From: CAZKCI01 sp964551475
Lineage (GTDB): Bacteria > Auribacterota > Erginobacteria > Erginobacterales > CAZKCI01
NCBI GenBank assembly: GCA_964551475.1
Contig: CAZKCI010000046.1
Span: forward strand, 1 to 64,000
Direction: 5' to 3'
Length of the DNA: 64,000 nucleotides
Shown here piece by piece: positions 56,273-63,141 of this stretch. The translations under genes and the position numbers were made by a program. Every line of letters starts with the position of its first letter. The stretch's first letter is position 1. Under the pieces are notes generated by a model. It was given only the letters and a program-made list of their open reading frames with translations. It was not told the DNA's origin and did not search any database.

Positions 56273-59176
56273 TTATTTCAAGCGGAGCGCCGGATCCCCG
56301 AAGAGATGGTAGAGATCGATCTCCTCGAAAGCGCCCAGGCCGGCCAGGGCGGCCTTGGATTCGGCGATCGCCGGGCCGATCTCCTTGTTCCCGCTCGCCA
56401 GCATATCCTGGAGAACGAAGGCGGAGAGGCGACGGGAGACGTTGTTGAGGCAGAAACCGGAGGGGGAGAGGGCGGCCACCATCCCCTTCCCCGCCCCCTT
56501 GGTCATCGTCTCGGCCAAGCAGGCGGCGGCGGCGGCGTCGCACCAGTAGCCGTTCATGCAGGTCATGGTGGACATGAGGGGCCAGGCGGCGGTGTTGGTC
56601 AGGCTGCTGAAGGTGGCGTTGTTGAAGATGTTCTCGGTGGCCCAGCGGTCGTTGGCGCCGTGTCCCATATAGTGAACGATCAGCCGGCCGGCGCTGATGC
56701 CGTTGCGGATCGCGTTCCGCGTCGCGGTCAGTCCCAGGGTGGGGAGATAAGCTTTATCCGTCGTATAGGATCCGGGGATGGAAGAATCGATCAGGGCGTC
56801 GCTGTCGGCGGGGAAATCGCCGCCGCTGTCCGGATCGTCGGCGACCATCTGGATCCGGGACTGCCAGGGGAGCCCCGAGGATCCGTTCTCGTAGTCGATG
56901 ATCTTCTGGACGAAGGCGGAGGCCTCGGCCGCGGTGCGGACCGCGAGACGCCCGAGGGCGTAGTCGGGGACGAGGTCGTCGCCGGAGACGCAGGCGAACC
57001 AGTTGTCGGAGGCGGTCTCCATGTAGTCGCTGGCGAAGAGGTGGGGAGGGAGGAAGTTGGGCCGGGCGGTTCCCGAATAATTCCGATAGTCGTAATGGCC
57101 GCTCCCGACCAGGAGGGCGTAGGCGGGTGCCGGGGGGGTATAGCTGCGGTAGGCGTGCTGCAGGAAACCGCGGATCGCCGCCGGGTCGAGGTTGCCGAAG
57201 CTGAATGTGTCATAGACGTCCTGGATGACAAAGGATTCGACCGCCAGCCCCCGGGCCGCGCGGAAGTCGACCAGGGGCTGGACCGCGGCGGCGAAAAGCG
57301 GGGGGGTGATCACGAGGTAATCCAGCCGGCGGGAAGGGTCGTCGAGCGCGGACGGCTGGTCCTCTTCCAGTGCGGGATGGGGAAGCGCGGAAGGGGCGGC
57401 GGCCAAATAGCTCCTCTCCCCGAGGTCCCTCCTCCCGAAGGAGAGGGAGAAGGGAGGGCCCCCCGACTCCGAGAAGCCGACGATCCGCTGGGGATTGTCC
57501 GGCTGGGTGATGTCGTACAGCGCGAGAGACGGCGCGGTGAAACCGGGGATCGCATAGTCGGTCTTGTCGCGGGTGCTGAAGGCGAGCGACCCGGACGCGG
57601 AGGAGAAGGCGTGGAGGTAGGAGATGTCGAAGCTGTTGACATAGACATACTCATAGGTCTGCCCGGTGTCCGCGACCTCCGCCACCGAGACGGTGTTGTC
57701 GCCCTCGACGAAAAGCGCCTGGGGAAGATCGGTCTGGAAGACGTACTCCGCCTGGCCGTCCCAGAGGAAGTCGCCGATCACCGTGCCGTTCAGCGTCAGG
57801 CGGGTATGGTGGTCGGGGTCGACGCTGTCGGAGCCGGTCAGGCCGAAAAGCCGGCCGGTGAAGGAGACAAAGGCGGCCTCCGGGCTCACTCCCGATAAGG
57901 AGAAAACTGTCTCCATGGTGAAGCTCGTGCTCCCGTAGTAGCCGGCGAAGTTCCAGAACCAGCGGTCATCGCTCGACCCCTTGGGCATGTCGACGAAATA
58001 GTAGCGGTTCTGCTCCAGGTGGAGGGGCGAGAGGAAGGACGGCTGGCGCTGGGGACGGGAGGTGGCGGAAAAATCGACTTCCTCCATCCTCCGCCCGCGG
58101 GAGGTGTCGTGGAGCAGCCAATGGACGCCGGTCTGGCTGAAATAGCCCGTCCCGGCGCGGCCGTAGAAATGGAGGTAATCGCCCGGGTCCCAGATCCCGT
58201 CATCCTCCCCTTCTATGAAGGCGGGGATCTCCTCCCCCAGGTGGTAGACCTTCAGGTTCCGCGGATCGGTCAAGAGGGGGAAACCGGCGTCGAGCAGGTC
58301 CTGATAGGAAATCTCCTGGATGGAGTCCGTGTTGACCATCGCCTTGAAACATCCGGCGCGGGCGATCTCGAACTGCTTGCGGTAGGGTGCGTCGTAATCC
58401 CAGTTGTCCGGGCGGGCGGCGGATCCATAGGTCAGGCGAACGACGATCCGGGGATGGTAGGCGATGGTCCGGCGGGAGGAGAGATAGCGGACGGGGTTGA
58501 TGAGCAGGTTCACATACTGCCGCTCGCGCTGACGGTAGGGAATTCCCACCTCCACCGCCTGGGCGGGGAAAAGACCGGGGGGGAGAACGGGCTCCCGGAT
58601 CGGCGCCACCCGGACGGAACCGCGGGCCGGCGCCTTCTTCACCGCGGATGGCGGCGCGGAACGGATCGACTTCTTTATCTCCTTGAGTTCCCTCTCCTCC
58701 GGGGAGAGCGCGGCGAGGCGGGCGGGGTCGTCGAAAATGCCGTCCTCCAGCGCCGCCTCCACCTCCTCCGGCGTCCATTCCCGGGCGGGGGGGCAGTAGA
58801 GTTTCAGGGCTCTCCTCTCCAGGAGTTGCTCGGGACGGACACGGACCGTGACCCTCTCCACGCCGGGCAGGGGGACCTTGATGACGGCCGCCGGAAAGTC
58901 GGGTTTACCCGCTCGGGACCACGGATGATATCCGGGGAGGCGGAGGCTGTGATATGTCCTGCCGTTACGGATCAGGGATTCGACCCGATAGCGCGGAGGG
59001 GTTATCTCCAGTGTGATCCCGGTCCGGTCGCTCCCGATGACCCGGTAGGAGGCGCGGGAGGGAGCGGACCTGTCCCTCCCGTAGCCTCCCCCGGCCAGGA
59101 TGACCGTTCCCAGCAATACCAGATATATTTTTAGCGCTCTTTTCACGGATCTCCGCTGATTGTCATTAGTATACAT
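56273..59176 (-). CDS. Gingipain-family (C25) cysteine peptidase, secreted
   Basis: A 967-residue protein. An N-terminal signal (IYLVLLGTVILAGGGYG) is followed by a propeptide-like region to about 300 and a beta-rich middle. The C25 catalytic domain has VIHYMGHGANDRW (His839) and MSTMTCMNGYW (Cys873), the caspase-fold dyad, and ends at YHLFGDPALRLK. It lacks the C-terminal Ig and type IX sorting domain of gingipains. Within the cassette it is a candidate maturation or leader-removing protease for the modified peptide, or a processor of surface proteins. ATG 59176 is preferred to a TTG seven codons earlier. Confidence 0.9.
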   Translation of the reverse strand: MYTNDNQRRSVKRALKIYLVLLGTVILAGGGYGRDRSAPSRASYRVIGSDRTGITLEITPPRYRVESLIRNGRTYHSLRLPGYHPWSRAGKPDFPAAVIKVPLPGVERVTVRVRPEQLLERRALKLYCPPAREWTPEEVEAALEDGIFDDPARLAALSPEERELKEIKKSIRSAPPSAVKKAPARGSVRVAPIREPVLPPGLFPAQAVEVGIPYRQRERQYVNLLINPVRYLSSRRTIAYHPRIVVRLTYGSAARPDNWDYDAPYRKQFEIARAGCFKAMVNTDSIQEISYQDLLDAGFPLLTDPRNLKVYHLGEEIPAFIEGEDDGIWDPGDYLHFYGRAGTGYFSQTGVHWLLHDTSRGRRMEEVDFSATSRPQRQPSFLSPLHLEQNRYYFVDMPKGSSDDRWFWNFAGYYGSTSFTMETVFSLSGVSPEAAFVSFTGRLFGLTGSDSVDPDHHTRLTLNGTVIGDFLWDGQAEYVFQTDLPQALFVEGDNTVSVAEVADTGQTYEYVYVNSFDISYLHAFSSASGSLAFSTRDKTDYAIPGFTAPSLALYDITQPDNPQRIVGFSESGGPPFSLSFGRRDLGERSYLAAAPSALPHPALEEDQPSALDDPSRRLDYLVITPPLFAAAVQPLVDFRAARGLAVESFVIQDVYDTFSFGNLDPAAIRGFLQHAYRSYTPPAPAYALLVGSGHYDYRNYSGTARPNFLPPHLFASDYMETASDNWFACVSGDDLVPDYALGRLAVRTAAEASAFVQKIIDYENGSSGLPWQSRIQMVADDPDSGGDFPADSDALIDSSIPGSYTTDKAYLPTLGLTATRNAIRNGISAGRLIVHYMGHGANDRWATENIFNNATFSSLTNTAAWPLMSTMTCMNGYWCDAAAAACLAETMTKGAGKGMVAALSPSGFCLNNVSRRLSAFVLQDMLASGNKEIGPAIAESKAALAGLGAFEEIDLYHLFGDPALRLK

Positions 59177-59254
59177 CCTGGAGAGAAAATCTGCCAATAC
59201 CCAGAAACAGGTAATCGCGCCGACCGGGATCGGGGCCGCGGGCCATTTTGCCGT

Positions 59255-59770
59255 TTATGGATAGAACATTTTGCTGACAAACCACTTGGGCGCCTTGATG
59301 AGACGCAGGAATAAATTGTTCCTCCGAACCCCGGACGGGAGTCGGTTGAAACACAGCGCCTCCCAGCGCGAGAGGAGGGCGATCAGGGCGTTCGCAGGTC
59401 GAGAAAAGGCGGTTCCGAGCGAGCGCTCTCTCCCCTCCGGGCGGCGGATCGAGAATGCTTTCCCCGCGATCCGAGGCTGGTCCACGGGAGGATCGGGGCG
59501 GAGGAGCGAGTCGCCTTTGGCCAGAACGGGCGAGGACGCTTCCCGGGCGGTCTGGATCGCCCGGTGCAGGCACCAGCGTCCCCTCCCCTGCTCGAAAAGA
59601 ATAAGATCCCCGGCCCGAACCCCGCCGGAATCCGGCGACGGGAACGGCCGGATGGCGACCAGGTCCCCCGGCCGGAGGAAAGGATGCATGGAGCGCCCAG
59701 AGGCCTTCACCGTGACCGAGCGCCCTTCGCGAAGAAGCGTGATGATCGCGGTGTCCAGCCCTTCTTTCAC
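59255..59770 (-). CDS. S24/S26 signal-peptidase-like protein
   Basis: A 171-residue protein starting at GTG 59770, which overlaps the stop of the HPr-kinase-like gene by 4 nt (GTGA). The motif ASGRSMHPFLRPGDLVAI has the catalytic Ser27. LFEQGRGRWCLHRAI places His69 where ER-type/SipW-like enzymes have His instead of the bacterial Lys. AKGDSLLRPDPPV completes the family pattern. No clear membrane helix is present, although the C-terminal 40 residues are basic and amphipathic. Likely role: peptide-bond cleavage or, as in other RiPP clusters, an auxiliary factor. Confidence 0.85.
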   Translation of the reverse strand: MKEGLDTAIITLLREGRSVTVKASGRSMHPFLRPGDLVAIRPFPSPDSGGVRAGDLILFEQGRGRWCLHRAIQTAREASSPVLAKGDSLLRPDPPVDQPRIAGKAFSIRRPEGRERSLGTAFSRPANALIALLSRWEALCFNRLPSGVRRNNLFLRLIKAPKWFVSKMFYP

Positions 59771-60615
59771 GTCTGCGGGCGGAAGAAAAACCGCGTGGCC
59801 GATTCGTCGTTCCGGAAGGAGAAGGAATAAACGGGGACCGCGGCGATGAGGGCGGCGGCGAGGGAGGACGCGGCCAGGAGCTCGGCGGAGGCGGCGAAGG
59901 GGAGGAAAAGCGACGAGAGAAGGCGCAGCCGGGCTTCGGCCGGGGAGAGCGGACGCAAGCGATTGGCGGCAGCGGGGGAAAGGCAGTATATTCCCCGGAG
60001 CCGCCCCTGCCCCGGGGAACGGAAGCCGGGGCGGGGGTTCCAGGGCGAACCGTAGACGCGGAAATTCCCGCCGTCTCTCCTCAGGATCACCTTGTCCTCC
60101 CCCAGCACCTCGCAGCCGGGGACGGCGGCGGCCAGATCCGACCAGGTGGACTTCCCGCACCCCTCCGGTCCCGGGAAAAGATAGGCATCCTCTCCCCGCT
60201 TGACCGCGGCGGCGTGAACGATCGCGCCCCGTTTTCTCGAAAGGCAGTAGGCGAAAAGAAGAAGATCAAGAAAAAAGAGCGGCGGTAGGCCACCCCCATC
60301 CTTTCCGCGATCGATCCAGATCTCCCCCCGATTCCCGTTGGCGGAGAGCGCCGCCGCTTTCCATGGAACAGGGCGGATTTTCCCCCGGCGCAGGAGAAAA
60401 AGCGCCCGCCTTTTCCGGACGGCCAGGGTCCAACGGCACCGCCCCGGAAGACGGAGAAACGGGCCGGGTATGGACCCGGGGCGGATCCTCCAGACCGCCG
60501 CCGGGCGGAGCGAGGAGTCCTGAAAGGGCCGATAGGATTCCTCGAAGCGAAAGGTTTTGCCTTCCCGGTCAACGGCGACCGCCATCCCTCCGATCGAGAC
60601 CACGCGCCTTTTCAT
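59767..60615 (-). CDS. HPr-kinase-like P-loop protein (HprK-related)
   Basis: A 282-residue protein whose C-terminal half resembles the HPr kinase/PEPCK-like fold: KRGAIVHAAAVKRGEDAYLF, P-loop GPEGCGKST (149-157), EVLGEDKVILRRDGGNFRVYG and GSPWNPRP. The N-terminal half, about 110 residues, lacks the HprK N-domain. Related kinases in paeninodin-type lasso clusters phosphorylate the precursor peptide. Here the precursor gene lies directly upstream, so peptide phosphorylation is a reasonable hypothesis. It is followed with a 4-nt overlap by the signal-peptidase-like gene. Confidence 0.85.
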   Translation of the reverse strand: MKRRVVSIGGMAVAVDREGKTFRFEESYRPFQDSSLRPAAVWRIRPGSIPGPFLRLPGRCRWTLAVRKRRALFLLRRGKIRPVPWKAAALSANGNRGEIWIDRGKDGGGLPPLFFLDLLLFAYCLSRKRGAIVHAAAVKRGEDAYLFPGPEGCGKSTWSDLAAAVPGCEVLGEDKVILRRDGGNFRVYGSPWNPRPGFRSPGQGRLRGIYCLSPAAANRLRPLSPAEARLRLLSSLFLPFAASAELLAASSLAAALIAAVPVYSFSFRNDESATRFFFRPQT

Positions 60616-60681
60616 GGATGAGAGTGCCGGAGGATCACGGGGAATCTGCGACTCTGGGCGGGCGAAGGCAGCAACCCTCTC

Positions 60682-60724
60682 TCCGAATTCTTCCCGGGGA
60701 TCTCTGATCCCCGGGAAGAATTCG
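60682..60724 (-). terminator. Perfect 43-bp hairpin directly behind the precursor gene
   Basis: Arms of 20 bp (CCGAATTCTTCCCGGGGATC and its exact reverse complement) with a 3-nt loop, starting 3 nt after the precursor stop. No U-tract follows. In the transcript it would be a very stable stem, fit for partial termination or for protecting the short upstream mRNA from 3' decay, so that more precursor than enzyme is made. Confidence 0.85.
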
Positions 60725-60726
60725 GA

Positions 60727-60894
60727 CTAGGGGTGAGTCTGACAACCGGACATCACGCAGGTGATGACGGGCAGGGTCGCGGGAAAGGTGACGGTGTGCG
60801 TATGGCAGATCCCCAGAAGACTGCGAGTGAAGGAAAGATCGACCACCTTCACTTCAGGCCGGAGATACTTTTGCTTTTTCTTTTCCGCAGGCAT
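60727..60894 (-). CDS. RiPP precursor-like peptide, 55 residues, three Cys
   Basis: ATG 60894 follows GGAAGGA. The leader is basic and contains KYLRPEVKVVDLSF (9-22), with the YxxPxV/L motif that recognition elements bind in several RiPP classes. The C-terminal core begins about LLGIC and is rich in Cys (30, 46, 51), Thr, His and Pro, ending CVMSGCQTHP. Its 5' end overlaps the 3' end of the radical SAM gene by 41 nt in another frame, and a strong hairpin follows its stop. An alternative ATG at 60915 would add seven residues without a ribosome site. It has no resemblance to a named bacteriocin that I can identify. Confidence 0.75.
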   Translation of the reverse strand: MPAEKKKQKYLRPEVKVVDLSFTRSLLGICHTHTVTFPATLPVITCVMSGCQTHP

Positions 60895-61972
60895 GGTTTT
60901 TCCTTCCATTGACATCTAAAAGTGTACACCGCCGCCGGGCCACCTGGCAACGGTAATCCGGCGCCGCCTCCGGGGATCCGGTCTCCAGGGTCGACCAGGC
61001 CGGGCAGTTCCCGCAGACCGCGATCATCCCGCAGGAGACGCAGGGATTTCCCGGCGAGGATTCGATCGAGCGGACGCGGGGTATGAAGGTCTCCCAGCCC
61101 TCCCGGAAGGACCCCCGGTTCAGATCGTAGGCATGGCGAGTCTCCAGCGCGCAGAGGGTGAGCGATCCCTGGGCGGTGATGTGGAAGGAGTGGGACCCGC
61201 CCCCGCAACGGTAGAGGCGGCGGGAGGAGGGAACCGCCGCCTGTCGGCAGACGTAATCGGAGAACTCCTCCCATTTCTCGCCGTCGGCGCGATCCAGGCC
61301 GACCGTCTCTTCGGGGGAGAGGCGGTAGCGGGAGGGGACGGCCGCGCCGTCGAGGCGGCGGCAGATCAGGGAATCGAAGCGATGGACCGAGCCGATCCGG
61401 CGGGCGTAAGCCTGGATCCGGCCGAGCTCATGGGCGTTGAGCGTGCTGACCACGGTCTTCAGGCGAAAGGGGACGCCGTATTCCCGGAGCAGGCGGATCG
61501 CTCTTCGGGAGCGCATCCAGCTCCCGGGGAGGCCGGAGATTCTCTCGTAAGTCTCGCGGCTGTCGCCGGGCAGCGTGATGTCGACGCAAAAGGGGGGATA
61601 GTCGCGGAAGAAGCGGGCGAGACGGCGGTCGATCAGCGTTCCGTTGGTGAAGAGGGCGACCATGATCCCCCGCTCCAGCGCGCGGCGGTGGATGGCGGGG
61701 AAGTCCTCGCGAAGAAGCGGCTCCCCTCCGGTCAGTGTGAGGAAGAGACAGCCGGCGGCGGCGGCCTGATCGATCAGGGAGAGGATCATGCCGGTCTCCA
61801 TCTCTCCGTCCGTCTGCCGGGTCGGGGGGATGTAGCAATAGGGGCAGCGGAGGTTGCAGCGGCGGGTGAGCTCGATCGCCCCCTGGAAGGGGAAACGCGT
61901 CCGGCGAAATCTCCGGAACATCCGGTCGTGGGCGTCCCGATCGATCGGGACGATGCTTTTCTTCGCGGTCAT
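60854..61972 (-). CDS. Radical SAM/SPASM peptide-modifying enzyme
   Basis: A 372-residue enzyme. The radical SAM motif is C39-x3-C43-x2-C46 (CNLRCPYCYIPP), with the SAM-binding LTGGEPLLREDFP. The C-terminal SPASM region has CGGGSHSFHITAQGSLTLC, CVSCGMIAVCGNCPAW and later Cys, enough to hold two auxiliary 4Fe-4S clusters. SPASM enzymes install thioether, C-C or other crosslinks in peptides. It is the first gene of the cassette and directly precedes the precursor, which it overlaps. WecA-type transferase stops 11 bp before its ATG, so both could share a transcript. Confidence 0.93.
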   Translation of the reverse strand: MTAKKSIVPIDRDAHDRMFRRFRRTRFPFQGAIELTRRCNLRCPYCYIPPTRQTDGEMETGMILSLIDQAAAAGCLFLTLTGGEPLLREDFPAIHRRALERGIMVALFTNGTLIDRRLARFFRDYPPFCVDITLPGDSRETYERISGLPGSWMRSRRAIRLLREYGVPFRLKTVVSTLNAHELGRIQAYARRIGSVHRFDSLICRRLDGAAVPSRYRLSPEETVGLDRADGEKWEEFSDYVCRQAAVPSSRRLYRCGGGSHSFHITAQGSLTLCALETRHAYDLNRGSFREGWETFIPRVRSIESSPGNPCVSCGMIAVCGNCPAWSTLETGSPEAAPDYRCQVARRRCTLLDVNGRKNHACGKEKAKVSPA

Positions 61973-61982
61973 GGATACCGGG

Positions 61983-63047
61983 CTAGTCGTGCTTGATCTT
62001 GCTCACGCTGAGGCGGAAGCGCTCCATGAGCTTGAAGAAAACGAACATCAGCGCCGACAGCAGTATGAGCATGGAGACCGCCAGCGTCCGCCCGGCGAAC
62101 TTGAGGACCAGGGCGATGACGCCCAGATTGATCTGAAGAGCGTAGATGAGAAGAACCGCCTGGGTCTGGGAATAGCCCATCGCGAGCAGGCGGTGGTGGA
62201 CGTGGCGCTGGTCGGCGGCGAAGGGATGGTGGCCGGTGAGCAGCCTCCGGAAAAAGGCCGTCACCGTGTCGGCCAGGGGGATGAGGAGCGCGACCAGGGG
62301 CAGGGCGAGGGCCATCCCGGCGGTTGTCTTGAAGGATCCCTGGATGGAGAGGGCGGCGAGCAGAAAGCCCAGGAAGAGACTGCCGGTGTCGCCGAGAAAG
62401 ATCCGGGCGGGGAAAAAATTATAGCGCAGGAAGCCCAGGCAAGCCCCGACCAGGGAGAGGGCCAACAGGGGAACGAACGGCCCCTCGGGGAAAGCGGCGA
62501 AGAACAGGATGATCCCGGCGATCGCCGCCACGCCGCCGGCCAGTCCGTCCAGGCCGTCGATCAGGTTGAGGGCGTTGGTGAGAAGCACGATCCAGCCGAC
62601 GATCAGGGGGACTCCCCACCAACCCACCGGAAGCTGGCCGCCCAGGGGGTTGGTCACCTTCTCGACGCCATAGCCGAAACCGACCAGGACCAGGGCGGCG
62701 AGGATCTGGATCACAAACTTGACCGGGGCCTTGGCGCCCTTGCGGTCGTCGTAGATCCCGAGGGCGACGATGATCGCGCCCCCCAGGATGATCCCGAGAT
62801 AATGCCGACCGCGCTCCATCCCCATCTCCGCGGGAGAGAGGAGACAGGCCAGGAGACTGGCGGCAAGAAACCCCGCCACCACCGCCACGCCGCCCAGGCG
62901 GGGGACGGCCCGGGTATGGATCTTCCCGTTGCCCGGTCGGTCGATCGCTCCCCAGCGCACGGCCAGCCGGATGATCGGGGGGGTGGCGAACCAGGAGACC
63001 AGAAAAGCCGTCAGAGCGACCAGGAGGTAGAGTGGAATCAGAGGCAT
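61983..63047 (-). CDS. WecA/TagO/MraY-family glycan-1-phosphate transferase
   Basis: A 354-residue protein with 10-11 helices and the family signatures: IDRPGNGKIHTRAVPRLGG, ALGIYDDRKG (catalytic Asp pair), NALNLIDGLDGLAGGVA, FLGDTGSLFLGF and, near the C-terminus, DQRHVHHRLLAMGYS (the HxxHH-type motif of the WecA group). It transfers an N-acetylhexosamine-1-phosphate to undecaprenyl phosphate, starting O-antigen, enterobacterial common antigen-like or teichoic-type glycans. It is the second initiating transferase in the window, of a different family from that at 24054. It lies immediately upstream of the peptide cassette. Confidence 0.93.
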   Translation of the reverse strand: MPLIPLYLLVALTAFLVSWFATPPIIRLAVRWGAIDRPGNGKIHTRAVPRLGGVAVVAGFLAASLLACLLSPAEMGMERGRHYLGIILGGAIIVALGIYDDRKGAKAPVKFVIQILAALVLVGFGYGVEKVTNPLGGQLPVGWWGVPLIVGWIVLLTNALNLIDGLDGLAGGVAAIAGIILFFAAFPEGPFVPLLALSLVGACLGFLRYNFFPARIFLGDTGSLFLGFLLAALSIQGSFKTTAGMALALPLVALLIPLADTVTAFFRRLLTGHHPFAADQRHVHHRLLAMGYSQTQAVLLIYALQINLGVIALVLKFAGRTLAVSMLILLSALMFVFFKLMERFRLSVSKIKHD

Positions 63048-63141
63048 GGGAATATTCTCGTATCGACAGTCCCCACAACATACACGTTTCCGCGCGAATC
63101 TTCACGGGAATCGGCTCGAAGACGCCGCCTCCGGAGGGAAG

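Noticed and set aside
56273..59176. Type IX secretion substrate
   Set aside because: Gingipains carry a C-terminal sorting domain. This protein ends at the catalytic domain, and no T9SS genes are in the window.
54672..61972. Lasso peptide cluster
   Set aside because: The YxxPx leader, kinase and nucleotidyltransferase resemble paeninodin-type lasso loci, but there is no asparagine-synthase-like cyclase or transglutaminase-like peptidase. A radical SAM/SPASM enzyme is present instead.
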